Source: Actinomycetes bacterium
GTDB lineage: Bacteria > Actinomycetota > Actinomycetes > Propionibacteriales > Propionibacteriaceae
Reading direction: 5' to 3'
Length of the DNA: 21,684 bases
Assembly (NCBI GenBank): GCA_029778515.1
Contig: JAKOQD010000339.1
Coordinates: 1 to 21,684, forward strand
Both the position numbers and the translations under genes were made by a program. Positions within the stretch are counted from its first letter, which is position 1. Every line of letters begins with the position of its first letter. This document shows, in pieces, positions 14,429 to 21,684 of this stretch. The notes beneath the pieces were generated by a model, which ran no database searches, was not told the origin of the DNA, and saw only the letters and a list, made by a program, of their open reading frames with translations.

Positions 14429-15984
14429 GCCAATCTGAAGTGATGCTGGAGATGCGGCACATCGTCAAGGAGTTCCCTGGTGTGAAGGCTTTGGACGGGG
14501 TGTCGTTGACGGTGCGCCGGGGTGAGATTCACGCGATCTGTGGCGAGAACGGCGCGGGTAAGTCGACTTTGATGAAGGTGTTGTCGGGTGTGCACCCGCA
14601 CGGCACCTACACCGGTGAGATCATCTATGAGGGCAAGCCGGCGACGTTTTCCAGCATTCGTGATTCTGAGCATGCCGGGATCGTGATCATTCATCAGGAG
14701 CTGGCGTTGATCCCGGAGCTGTCGATCACCGAGAACATGTTCCTTGGCAACGAGGTGCGCGGGCGGTGGGGGATCGATTGGGTCGTGGCGCGGGAGAAGG
14801 CGCGGCAGTTGATGGCCCGGGTGGGCTTGCAGGACCATCCGGACACCCAGATCAAGTCGTTGGGTGTGGGCAAGCAGCAGTTGGTCGAGATTGCGAAGGC
14901 GATTTCCCGAGATGTTCGGTTGTTGATTCTGGACGAGCCCACGGCTGCTCTGAATGAGACCGATTCGGCGCATCTGCTCGACCTGATCCGCGAGTTCAAG
15001 GCCCAGGGCATGACGTGCATCATGATCTCGCACAAGTTGAACGAGATCGCCGCGATCGCTGATGAGATCACGATCATCCGCGACGGACACAGTGTGGAGA
15101 CGATCGCGGTCGACCCGAACGCCCGGGTGGACGAGGATCGGATCATCCGGGGCATGGTCGGCCGACCGCTGACGTCCCGCTACCCCGAACGGCACCCGCA
15201 CACGGGTGAGGTGATGTTCGAGGTGAAGGACTGGACGGTAGCCCACCCGGAGGTGCCGGATCGGCTGGTCTGCAAGGGTTCGACCTTCGACATCCGGGCC
15301 GGTGAGATCGTCGGGTTCGCCGGGCTGATGGGCGCTGGCCGCACCGAGTTGGCCCGTTCCCTGTTCGGACGCTCGTATGGCACCTGGCTGGGCGGCACGA
15401 TGAAGCTTCGCGGTAGCCAGATCGAGCCGAAGACCGTGGAGCAGGCGATCGACCTGGGTCTGGCCTATGTGACCGAGGACCGCAAGGTGCTCGGCCTGAA
15501 CCTGCTGGACGACATCCGCACCACGGTGGTTTCGGCCGAGTTGAGCAAGATCGCCAGCCGCAGCGGGGTGGTCGACCGGAACGCGGAGTTCATCGCCGCC
15601 GAGCAGTACCGCAAGGAGTTGCGGATCAAGACCCCGAGCGTGAACGAGGGGGTGATCAAGCTGTCCGGCGGCAACCAGCAGAAGGTGGTGGTGGCCAAGT
15701 GGTTGTTCACCGAGCCGGATCTGCTGATCCTGGACGAGCCGACCCGGGGCATCGATGTCGGCGCCAAATACGAGATGTACACGATCATGAACACCCTCGC
15801 CGCGCAGGGGAAGGCAATCATCATGATCTCCTCCGAGCTGCCCGAACTGTTGGGCATGTGCGACCGGATCTACACCGTCAGCGCCGGTCGGATCACCGGC
15901 TGCCTGCCGGTGGCCGAGGCCAGCCAGGAGTCGCTGATGCGGCTGATGACGCTGATCCCGACCAACACCGAGAACGCCGCCTGA
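14425..15984 (+). CDS. mmsA: multiple-monosaccharide ABC transporter ATP-binding protein
   Basis: A 519-residue, two-domain ATPase of the GguA/MmsA branch (also called gguA). The first domain has Walker A GENGAGKST (40-48), the typical GVHPHGTYTGEI insertion of this branch, the signature-like KSLGVGKQQLVEIAKAI and Walker B LLILDEPTAAL. The second has [49 protein letters not shown] and [20 protein letters not shown]. All catalytic motifs are intact. It powers uptake of aldoses such as xylose, arabinose, galactose or glucose in characterised relatives. The start at MSQSEV has GGAGG seven bases upstream; the frame stays open to 14359 but that part is not conserved-looking. The permease gene begins 32 bases later. 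Confidence 0.93.
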   Translation: MSQSEVMLEMRHIVKEFPGVKALDGVSLTVRRGEIHAICGENGAGKSTLMKVLSGVHPHGTYTGEIIYEGKPATFSSIRDSEHAGIVIIHQELALIPELSITENMFLGNEVRGRWGIDWVVAREKARQLMARVGLQDHPDTQIKSLGVGKQQLVEIAKAISRDVRLLILDEPTAALNETDSAHLLDLIREFKAQGMTCIMISHKLNEIAAIADEITIIRDGHSVETIAVDPNARVDEDRIIRGMVGRPLTSRYPERHPHTGEVMFEVKDWTVAHPEVPDRLVCKGSTFDIRAGEIVGFAGLMGAGRTELARSLFGRSYGTWLGGTMKLRGSQIEPKTVEQAIDLGLAYVTEDRKVLGLNLLDDIRTTVVSAELSKIASRSGVVDRNAEFIAAEQYRKELRIKTPSVNEGVIKLSGGNQQKVVVAKWLFTEPDLLILDEPTRGIDVGAKYEMYTIMNTLAAQGKAIIMISSELPELLGMCDRIYTVSAGRITGCLPVAEASQESLMRLMTLIPTNTENAA

Positions 15985-16016
15985 CCAGTGATCACACCGA
16001 TTCGAGAAGGACTGCA

Positions 16017-17303
16017 ATGGACGCACTGAGGAAGTTGTTCGGCGGGAACATGCGCCAGTTCGGCATGTTGTTCGTGCTGGTCGCACTAACGCTGTTCTTC
16101 CACATTATGACCAGGGGCCTGGTGGTCACCTCGACCAACCTGATGAACCTGTTGAACGGCAACAGCTACATCCTGGTGCTGGCGATCGGCATGGTGATGG
16201 TGATCGTGATCGGCCACATCGACCTGGCCGTGGGTTCGGTGGCCGCCTTCGTGGGCATCGTGGTCGCGGTCGCGATGCGTGACTTCGGCCTTCCGAGTTG
16301 GGCCGGCGTCCTGCTCGGCCTGGCCATCGGAGCCATTTGCGGCATCTGGCAGGGCTTCTGGGTGGCCTACTTCGGTATCCCGGGCTTCATCGTCACCCTG
16401 GCCGGCTACATGTTCTTCCGTGGCGCGAACCAGTGGGTGGGCCAGTCCCTGACCGTCCCGGTGCCGAAGGACTTCCAGGTACTCGGCGCGGGCTACCTGC
16501 CCGAGTGGGGGCCGAACACCGGCATGAACAACTCCACCCTGCTGCTGGGAATCGTGGCGATCGCGGTGCTGGCCTGGATGCAGCTCGCGCAGCGTCGGGC
16601 CCTGATCAAGGTCAACGCCGAAGTGCCGCCGATGTGGGTCACCATCACCCGGATCGTGCTGCTCGCCGTGGTGATCGCCTACCTCACCTGGATGTACGGC
16701 ACCGGCCGTCCGGGCACCTCGTTCCCCATCCCCGGCCTGATCCTGGTCGGCCTAGTGATCCTGTACTCCTGGGTCACCCAGCGCACCATCACCGGACGGC
16801 ACATCTATGCCGTTGGTGGTAACCGCCTCGCGGCTGAGCTGTCGGGTGTGAACACGAAGCGGACCTACTTCCTGGTGATGATGAACATGTCGATCCTGGC
16901 CGCGTTCGCGGGGATGATGTTCGTCGGCCGCTCCACCGCCTCGGGCCCGTTCGACGGCGTCGGCTGGGAGCTGGACGCGATCGCAGCCGTGTTCATCGGC
17001 GGCGCGGCGGTCTCCGGCGGTGTCGGCACCGTGATCGGCTCCATCATCGGCGGCCTGGTCATGGCAGTACTCAACAACGGCCTGCAGCTGATGAGCGTCG
17101 GCAGCCAGGCAACCCAGATGATCAAGGGCCTGGTCCTGCTCGCCGCCGTCGCCATCGACGTGTGGCAGAAGCGGCAGGGGCGCCCCTCCATCAGCGGACT
17201 GATCTTCCGCGGCAAGAACGCCGGCCAGGTCACCCCAGCTGAGGTGGCACTCGCCGAAAGCGAAGCCCAGGACAAGACGGCAGTAGCCAAGGAGCTCAGG
17301 TAA
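16017..17303 (+). CDS. mmsB: multiple-monosaccharide ABC transporter permease
   Basis: A 428-residue integral membrane protein of the GguB/MmsB branch (also called gguB), longer than RbsC-type permeases as expected for this branch. Hydrophobic segments run through most of the chain. Recognisable parts are VIVIGHIDLAVGSVAAFVG, GFIVTLAGYMFFRGANQW, TGRHIYAVGGNRLAAELSGVNTKR (ATPase-coupling loop) and AVFIGGAAVSGGVGTVIGSIIGG. The C-terminal 30 residues are hydrophilic and Ala/Glu-rich. The start ATG has AGAAGGA about six bases upstream. It pairs with the ATPase and lipoprotein of the same operon. Confidence 0.93.
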   Translation: MDALRKLFGGNMRQFGMLFVLVALTLFFHIMTRGLVVTSTNLMNLLNGNSYILVLAIGMVMVIVIGHIDLAVGSVAAFVGIVVAVAMRDFGLPSWAGVLLGLAIGAICGIWQGFWVAYFGIPGFIVTLAGYMFFRGANQWVGQSLTVPVPKDFQVLGAGYLPEWGPNTGMNNSTLLLGIVAIAVLAWMQLAQRRALIKVNAEVPPMWVTITRIVLLAVVIAYLTWMYGTGRPGTSFPIPGLILVGLVILYSWVTQRTITGRHIYAVGGNRLAAELSGVNTKRTYFLVMMNMSILAAFAGMMFVGRSTASGPFDGVGWELDAIAAVFIGGAAVSGGVGTVIGSIIGGLVMAVLNNGLQLMSVGSQATQMIKGLVLLAAVAIDVWQKRQGRPSISGLIFRGKNAGQVTPAEVALAESEAQDKTAVAKELR

Positions 17304-17314
17304 CTACAGACTCC

Positions 17315-17337
17315 CCGGCCGCACCCAAGGCGGCCGG
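17315..17337 (+). repeat. intercistronic hairpin CCGGCCGC / GCGGCCGG
   Basis: A perfect eight-base, all-GC stem with a seven-base loop sits in the 83-base gap between the permease and the binding protein. With no T-run it is more likely an mRNA-stabilising or processing hairpin than a terminator. Such structures often raise the level of the binding-protein message relative to the membrane genes. Confidence 0.45.
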
Positions 17338-17386
17338 CGATAGGGCCGGTACCCACCGCGGGAACCGGATCGAGAAAGGGTATGGG

Positions 17387-18514
17387 ATGAGGAAGTTCGT
17401 CAAGGTCGCGACGGTGCTCGCGGCCGCCGGGGCACTTGCCCTGACCGGTTGCGGTGGTGGCCGTACCGAGACCTCGGCTCCGCCGGCGGCGTCGCCGGGC
17501 GCAACGGAGTCGTCCGCGGCTGCTGCCGGTTTCGACAAGGGCTCGGTCATCGGTGTCGCCCTGCCGCAGAAGACCTCTGAGAACTGGGTACTGGCCGAGA
17601 ATCTGTTCAACACGCAGCTCACCGCAGCTGGGTACAAGCCAAGCGTCCAGTTCGCCAACAATGGCGTGACCGAGCAGCAGAACCAGATCCAGGCCATGAT
17701 CGAGCAGGGCGCCAAGGTTCTGATCATCGGTGCCATCGACGGTTCCCAGCTGGGCACGCAGCTCGCCGCGGCCAAGCAGGCCGGCATCACCGTGATCGCC
17801 TACGACCGCCTGCTGACTAACACGCCGGACATCGACTTCTACGTCGCGTTCGACAACTTCAAGGTCGGCCAGCTGCAGGGCCAGGCCCTGCTGGACGGCC
17901 TCGCCGCGCGCAAGGGCGACGTGAAGAAGTGGAACATCGAGTTGATCGCCGGTAGCCCCGACGACTCCAACGCCAAGGTGTTCTTCGACGGCGCCATGGA
18001 CGTGCTGCAGCCGAAGATCGACGACGGCACGCTGACCGTGGTTTCGGGCCAGACCACCTTCGACAAGGTAGTCACCCAGGGCTGGAAGGCCGAGAACGCG
18101 CAGAAGCGGATGGACACCATCCTCTCCGGCTCGTACGAGAAGACCGACCTCCACGGCATCCTGTCCCCGAACGACACCCTCGCCCGTGCGGCGATGACCG
18201 CCGTTGACGCTGCGGGCAAGGACCTCCCGGTCGTCACCGGTCAGGACTCCGAGGTGGAGTCGGTGAAGTCGATCATGGCCGGCAAGCAGTACTCGACCAT
18301 CTTCAAGGACACCAACAAGCTGGTCGAGCACTCGATCGTCATGGTGAACGACCTGCAGGCCGGCAAGACGCCTGAGGTCAACGACACCGAGTCCTACAAC
18401 AACGGTGTGAAGATCGTCCCGGCTTACCTGCTGGCTCCGGTCATCGTCACCAAGGAGAACGCGGCTGAGGTTTACGCCAACGACGCCACGCTGGGCCCGC
18501 TCACCAAGGCCTGA
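17387..18514 (+). CDS. chvE: multiple-monosaccharide substrate-binding lipoprotein
   Basis: A 375-residue ChvE-type binding protein. It has a lipoprotein signal peptide with lipobox LTGC (C22), then a Ser/Ala/Pro linker. The mature domain reads VIGVALPQKTSENWVLAENLF, then QFANNGVTEQQNQIQAMIEQG, VLIIGAIDGSQL, VIAYDRLLTNTPDIDFYVAFDN, ELIAGSPDDSNAKVFFDGAMDVL, ILSPNDTLARAAM, VVTGQDSEVESVKSIMAGKQY and IFKDTNKLVEHSI. This is the ChvE/MmsE pattern, with the sugar-contacting D/N/R residues of this fold present. In Agrobacterium ChvE both feeds a transporter and contacts a sensor kinase. Here it has a histidine kinase about 5 kb away, but the kinase shows no large external domain. GAAAGGG precedes the ATG. 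A strong terminator follows. Confidence 0.93.
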   Translation: MRKFVKVATVLAAAGALALTGCGGGRTETSAPPAASPGATESSAAAAGFDKGSVIGVALPQKTSENWVLAENLFNTQLTAAGYKPSVQFANNGVTEQQNQIQAMIEQGAKVLIIGAIDGSQLGTQLAAAKQAGITVIAYDRLLTNTPDIDFYVAFDNFKVGQLQGQALLDGLAARKGDVKKWNIELIAGSPDDSNAKVFFDGAMDVLQPKIDDGTLTVVSGQTTFDKVVTQGWKAENAQKRMDTILSGSYEKTDLHGILSPNDTLARAAMTAVDAAGKDLPVVTGQDSEVESVKSIMAGKQYSTIFKDTNKLVEHSIVMVNDLQAGKTPEVNDTESYNNGVKIVPAYLLAPVIVTKENAAEVYANDATLGPLTKA

Positions 18515-18538
18515 TCGGCACTAGCTTCACCCAGGCAG

Positions 18539-18579
18539 AACGCCGTGGGAGCCAGCAGTTCGCTGGTTCCCACGGCGTT
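18539..18579 (+). terminator. terminator of the mmsA-mmsB-chvE operon
   Basis: An 18-base stem with one G-T pair (left arm AACGCCGTGGGAGCCAGC, right arm GCTGGTTCCCACGGCGTT) and a five-base loop begins 25 bases after the chvE stop. It is followed by TCGCCTTT, a modest T-rich tail. It is the most stable hairpin in the window and its position is ideal. Confidence 0.85.
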
Positions 18580-18587
18580 TCGCCTTT

Positions 18588-18610
18588 GGCTGGTCGAGCT
18601 TGTCGAGACC
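18588..18610. repeat. dispersed repeat, GGTCGAGCTTGTCGAGACC copy 1
   Basis: This 23-base unit (starting GGCT) recurs at 19917 with one difference. GGTCGAG and its near-inverse CTCGAC give it partial dyad symmetry. Similar units are scattered between genes in many actinobacteria. It lies between the chvE terminator and the hydrolase gene. Confidence 0.65.
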
Positions 18611-18637
18611 ACCCAACCTTCGCGATAGCTTGGCTGG

Positions 18638-19891
18638 ATGCGCACCACGACCGAGAGCCTGCCCGGACTAACCATCACCAACCTCACCCTGGACGCTCCG
18701 CTGCGCCACGCCGACCCGTCCGCCGGCACGATCGAGGTCTTCGCCCGCGTGGTCACCGGCGCGGACGGCGAGCGCAAGCCGTATCTGGCCTTCCTGCAGG
18801 GCGGCCCGGGCCACGAGGCACCGCGGCCCTCGCCGGGCAGCCCGCCGTGGTTGGCGCGGGCGCTGCAGGACTACCAGGTCGTGCTGCTCGACCAGCGCGG
18901 CACCGGACGTTCGACGCCGATCTCGACCACCGGCACCGAACCACTGCGCGGCCTGAGCGCCGGCCAGCAGGCCGAGTACCTCACCCATCTGCGCGCCGAC
19001 GAGATCGTGCACGACGCCGAACTGGTGCGCGAAGCGCTCGGTGCGTCCACCTGGACGGTGCTCGGCCAGTCCTTCGGCGGCTTCACCACGCTGCACTACC
19101 TGAGCGTCCATGCCGAGTCGCTGGCCGGAGCACTGATCACCGGTGGGCTGAGCGCGGTCGGCCGTCCGATCGACGACGTGTACGCGGCCACCTGGCAGAT
19201 CATGATCGCCAAGTCTGAGGCCTACTACCGGCGCTTTCCCGGCGACCGGGACCGCGTCCGCCAACTCAGCGAGCTGGCCACCGCGGGACGGATCGCGCTG
19301 CCGAACGGCGACCTGGTTTCGGCCGCGCGCCTCCGGACGGTCGGCAGCCTGCTCGGCGTGCAGGGCGGCATCGAGCGCCTGCACTACCTGCTCGAACTCG
19401 ACCACCGCTCGTCCGCTTTCGCCCACGACCTGGCCGAGGCCCTGCCGTTCAGCGGACGCAACCCGTTGTACGCGGTGCTGCACGAATCCAGCTACGCCGA
19501 CGGCGGGCGCACCGGCTGGTCGGCGGAACGGACGATGCCTGATCGCGTCCGCGAGGATGTGACGCTGCTCGGCGGTGAGCACCTGCAGCGCAGCGTGTTC
19601 ACCGAGGACCGCGAGCTCGCCGGGTCCGCCGAGGTTGCCGACCTGCTGGCCGAGCACGAGTGGAATCAGCTGTACTTCCCGGAGCGCCTGGCCGCGGCTG
19701 AGGTGCCGGTGGCTGCGGCGGTCTATCACCAGGATGCGTTCGTGCCGCTGGAGTTCTCGCTGCAGACGGCGGCGCTTCTCCCGGATTGCCGCGCCTGGGT
19801 GACCAGCGAGTACGAGCACAACGGCTTGCGGACCGATCCGGCGGTGCTCGACCACCTGATCGGGTTGCTCAAGGGTCGTCGCTGGTTGTGA
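18638..19891 (+). CDS. proline-iminopeptidase-like alpha/beta hydrolase (peptidase S33)
   Basis: A 417-residue cytoplasmic hydrolase. It has the oxyanion loop GGPG (55-58), the family motif LLDQRGTGRST (84-93) and the nucleophile elbow GQSFGG with S145. The likely acid and base are D366 (YHQDAFVPL) and H394 (EYEHNGLR). The triad is therefore complete. Members remove N-terminal proline or other residues from peptides, or act on other amides and esters; the long cap region (about 165-330) sets specificity and cannot be assigned. No good ribosome binding site precedes the ATG; TAGCTT six bases upstream is a fitting -10 for a leaderless message, which is common in actinobacteria. The gene seems monocistronic and unrelated to the sugar operon. 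Confidence 0.88.
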   Translation: MRTTTESLPGLTITNLTLDAPLRHADPSAGTIEVFARVVTGADGERKPYLAFLQGGPGHEAPRPSPGSPPWLARALQDYQVVLLDQRGTGRSTPISTTGTEPLRGLSAGQQAEYLTHLRADEIVHDAELVREALGASTWTVLGQSFGGFTTLHYLSVHAESLAGALITGGLSAVGRPIDDVYAATWQIMIAKSEAYYRRFPGDRDRVRQLSELATAGRIALPNGDLVSAARLRTVGSLLGVQGGIERLHYLLELDHRSSAFAHDLAEALPFSGRNPLYAVLHESSYADGGRTGWSAERTMPDRVREDVTLLGGEHLQRSVFTEDRELAGSAEVADLLAEHEWNQLYFPERLAAAEVPVAAAVYHQDAFVPLEFSLQTAALLPDCRAWVTSEYEHNGLRTDPAVLDHLIGLLKGRRWL

Positions 19892-19916
19892 CCTTCGGCC
19901 GGTCGAGAAACCCCTC

Positions 19917-19939
19917 GGCTGGTCGAGCCTGTCGAGACC
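19917..19939. repeat. dispersed repeat, GGTCGAGCCTGTCGAGACC copy 2
   Basis: It is the same 23-base unit as at 18588, with C for T at one place, in the gap after the hydrolase gene. A half copy (GGCCGGTCGAGAAACCC) is at 19897-19913. The two full copies flank the hydrolase gene in the same orientation. Confidence 0.65.
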
Positions 19940-19986
19940 CCTCGTCAGGGAACGTCGATCGGCCTTCCCTGGGCCACAATTGCGCC

Positions 19987-20511
19987 ATGCCGGATGCAGC
20001 ATCGACCACGACCGCAAACGTTGTGAAGCAGTTGGTTTCCGAGCCCGCGATCCACGGGGTGGTGTTGATCTCCGGCCTGCTGGTGATCGTCGCCAATCAG
20101 GAGGACGCGGCCGCTCACGATGCCCTGGTGAAGGTGCTGGCCACCACGGTGGTGTTCTGGTTGGCCCACGTCTACGCGGGTGCGGTGGTCCACCTCGGCG
20201 ACCATCACGATGACGACTGCTCCACCGCCGTGCGAGTGGGCCGGGCGCTGGCCTACTCCTTCGGCCACTCCTGGGGCATGTTGGGGGCCGCCCTGATTCC
20301 GGGCGTGATCCTGGGGATGAGCGTGCTCGGTGTCGTGAGTCACGAGCACGCGGTGTGGGGCACGCTGTGGGTCGACGTGGCGATCCTGGCCGTGTTGGGC
20401 TACCTCGGCATCGCCACCTGGAGCCCAAGACAGGTTCCGCGACTGGTCGGTGCCGGTGCCACCGCGCTGCTCGGCGTGGTGCTGATCGTGCTGAAGGCAC
20501 TGATCCACTGA
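19987..20511 (+). CDS. small membrane protein of unknown function
   Basis: A 174-residue protein with about five hydrophobic segments (near 24-40, 47-70, 97-120, 124-145 and 150-173). Between the second and third lies a His/Asp-rich stretch, VHLGDHHDDDCSTAV, that could bind a metal. A second pair of histidines is in SHEHAVWG. The sequence is low in charge otherwise. I do not recognise a named family; it resembles conserved actinobacterial hypothetical membrane proteins. I chose the ATG at 19987 because the frame upstream is Arg-rich and shadows the hydrolase gene. There is no ribosome binding site; CACAAT nine bases upstream suggests a leaderless start. Nothing in the neighbourhood suggests its role. 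Confidence 0.75.
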   Translation: MPDAASTTTANVVKQLVSEPAIHGVVLISGLLVIVANQEDAAAHDALVKVLATTVVFWLAHVYAGAVVHLGDHHDDDCSTAVRVGRALAYSFGHSWGMLGAALIPGVILGMSVLGVVSHEHAVWGTLWVDVAILAVLGYLGIATWSPRQVPRLVGAGATALLGVVLIVLKALIH

Positions 20512-20555
20512 GAGCCTGCGAAGGGCCCACGCCGGTCTATACCGGTCCCTGAGGA

Positions 20556-20584
20556 GCGTCCGGCTGAGGAACGAAGCCGGACGC
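20556..20584. repeat. hairpin GCGTCCGGCT / AGCCGGACGC between convergent genes
   Basis: A perfect ten-base stem with a nine-base loop lies in the 128-base gap between two convergent genes, so it could end both transcripts. It is nested in GGTCCCTGAG ... CGAAGGGCC, which recalls a widespread actinobacterial intergenic repeat. A related CTGCGAAGGGCCC lies at 20516-20528. A repeat element used as a terminator is likely. Confidence 0.55.
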
Positions 20585-20639
20585 GTCACGAAGGGCCGCC
20601 GGCTCGAATCGTCGGCAACACCAACCGCAAGCGGTTTCG

Positions 20640-21508
20640 TCAGCCGATCTCGGCCAGCACTATGGGCAGCTCGTCCCGGATCTCGCCGGCCAGGAAACCG
20701 AGGCGGCCGATCCGGGCGGCCAGACGTTCGCCGGCCGCGGCATGCAGGTACTTGGCCCAGCAGGCCGCCTGTGCTGGTTCTGCGCCGCGGGCGAGCAGGC
20801 CGCCGAGCGCGCCGGCCAGCACGTCCCCGCTGCCTGAGGTGGCCAGGCCGCTGTCGCCGACGCTGATCTGCCAGGCGCTGCCGTCCGGTTGCACGACCAG
20901 GTCGTGGCAGGCGACCACGGCACCGAAGCGGGCGGCGATCGAGTTGACGTCGGCCACCAGATCCTCGCCGAGGGGCCGGCCGAGGAGTTCGGCTGCCTCG
21001 TCGTCGTTGGGGGTGGGCACCGTCCGATCGGCCCGCGATTCGGGCAGCGGATCGAGGTGGAGCAACGGGGCCAGGGCGGCTGCGTCCACCACCAGCCGGG
21101 TCTGTGGAGCGAGCCGGTCGAGCACTCCCGCCACCACATCGGCGGTGGCAGGGCTGCGATCCAGGCCTGGGCCGAGCACGACCGCGTCCGCCAGTTCGAG
21201 GGTGTCGGCCAGCTTGGGCAGGTCGTCGGCGAGCATCGAGCCCTGGTGATCGCAGGCCAGCCCGGTCACGCCCGACTCGGGTGTAGCCACGGCCAGAGGG
21301 ATGGCGGCGGGTTTGGCCACCGCGAGGCTGAGATGGCCGGCGCCGACCGTAAGGCCGCGATCCCGGCCAACTGCACGGCTCCCGGCGTCCGGACCGCGCC
21401 ACCGATCACCAGGACGCGTCCGCGCAGGTACTTCGAACTGCCCGCTTCGGGCAGCGGCCACTCGCGCAGCAGGCGGGGCGTCACCTGCGTGGGGTCAGCG
21501 GGCGACAT
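20640..21508 (-). pseudogene. nnrD: ADP-dependent NAD(P)H-hydrate dehydratase, frameshifted
   Basis: The enzyme repairs hydrated NAD(P)H by ADP-driven dehydration. The N-terminal part starts at the ATG at 21508 and reads TPRLLREWPLPEAGSSKYLRG, then VLVIGGAVRTPGAVQLAGIAALR. There the frame breaks (about 21346-21350): inserting one G gives VGAGHLSLAVAKP, which the second frame continues. The rest has VLGPGLDRSP, VVDAAAL, TPNDDEAAELLG and the nucleotide-binding GSGDVLAGALGGLLARG, with a normal C-terminus near 20640. It is a single-domain form, without the fused epimerase of many bacterial homologues. All motifs are present and just one base is missing, so a read error is as likely as a true pseudogene. 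Its ATG lies inside the 3' end of the preceding gene (14-base overlap), so they are coupled. Confidence 0.8.
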
Positions 21509-21683
21509 CAGGCTCTCCGGGGTGCTCCGTCACCGGCGCACCGGCGCTGACCAGGTGCGACACGTCGTTGTAGCGGTCGAGTCGCCAGTCGACGCCGTGT
21601 CTGGTGAGCGCGGTCATCGACACGTTCCGGACGGGGTCGGTGGCCCCGATCAACAGCACCTCATGTTCGTCCAGGTTCTCCAG
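21495..21683 (-). CDS. 3' end of an unrecognised gene upstream of nnrD
   Basis: The minus-strand frame is open to the window edge and ends at a TGA at 21495-21497, giving the last 62 residues. They include EHEVLLIGATDPVRNVSMTA, then LTRHGVDWRLDRYNDVSHL, and a hydrophilic tail ending PGEPDVAR. The composition is that of real protein, and the stop overlaps the nnrD start by 14 bases, as in a tight operon. I do not recognise the family. In many actinobacteria nnrD follows genes for acyl-carrier synthase, alanine racemase or the NAD(P)H-hydrate epimerase, but this fragment does not clearly match any of these. Confidence 0.55.
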   Translation of the reverse strand: MENLDEHEVLLIGATDPVRNVSMTALTRHGVDWRLDRYNDVSHLVSAGAPVTEHPGEPDVAR

Positions 21684-21684
21684 G

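Noticed and set aside
14278..16086. A 602-residue minus-strand frame opposite mmsA.
   Set aside because: mmsA has all ABC ATPase motifs on the plus strand; the reverse frame is a His/Arg/Leu-rich shadow.
18668..20530. A 620-residue minus-strand frame opposite the hydrolase and membrane-protein genes.
   Set aside because: It spans two recognised or plausible plus-strand genes and their gap, and has no domain signature.
20512..20640. A possible tRNA or small structured RNA in the gap after the membrane protein.
   Set aside because: There is a strong hairpin, but no cloverleaf, no GGTTCGAATCC-like T-arm in the right place and no anticodon arm. A repeat or terminator explains it better.
1..21684. 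A CRISPR array, intact insertion sequence, prophage or toxin-antitoxin system.
   Set aside because: I saw no regularly spaced direct repeats, no transposase or integrase motifs and no small paired genes that would support one.

Overview
The window is high-GC DNA with typical actinobacterial gene style. It has GTG as well as ATG starts, GGAGG-like ribosome binding sites, a DUF222-type HNH endonuclease, a ROK regulator next to a chvE-type sugar transporter, and dispersed GGTCGAGCYTGTCGAGACC repeats. A member of the Propionibacteriales is my best guess, from gene content alone. Most of the window is two sugar-uptake loci, each with its own regulators, followed by unrelated housekeeping genes.

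Region 1 (1-1201): the 3' end of an HNH endonuclease gene, then an aldo/keto reductase gene on the minus strand that is clearly decayed (one frameshift and two internal deletions).

Region 2 (1202-10037): a regulated catabolic and uptake cluster. It holds an IolE-like TIM-barrel enzyme, a LacI regulator on the minus strand, a Gfo/Idh/MocA dehydrogenase, a hydroxypyruvate-isomerase-like TIM-barrel enzyme, a GntR/UTRA regulator, and a ribose/inositol-type ABC importer (ATPase, permease, binding lipoprotein). Copies of a palindromic motif, TAGCACGTGCTA and near matches, lie upstream of all three plus-strand transcription units and the LacI gene. This makes a LacI regulon readable directly from the sequence. 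The enzymes suggest oxidation and then dehydration or isomerisation of a cyclitol or related sugar, but IolB, IolC, IolD and IolJ are absent here, so the substrate is open. The importer ATPase carries a frameshift.

Region 3 (10038-18579): an MFS transporter remnant and a 400-base hairpin-rich gap. Then come a six-TM histidine kinase (+) and an OmpR-type response regulator (-) that converge with an 11-base 3' overlap. A ROK repressor lies just upstream of the response regulator on the same strand. Divergent from ROK is a complete multiple-monosaccharide ABC importer (mmsA-mmsB-chvE), with a clear promoter, an inverted repeat that could be the ROK operator, a possible 16-codon leader peptide and a strong terminator after chvE.

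Region 4 (18580-21684): a proline-iminopeptidase-like alpha/beta hydrolase, a small five-TM membrane protein of unknown function, and on the minus strand a frameshifted ADP-dependent NAD(P)H-hydrate dehydratase preceded by the 3' end of an unrecognised gene. Short dispersed repeats fill the gaps.

Two single-base frameshifts in otherwise well-conserved genes (importer ATPase and nnrD) could be real or could be base-calling errors. I saw no rRNA, tRNA, CRISPR array, intact insertion sequence or phage gene.
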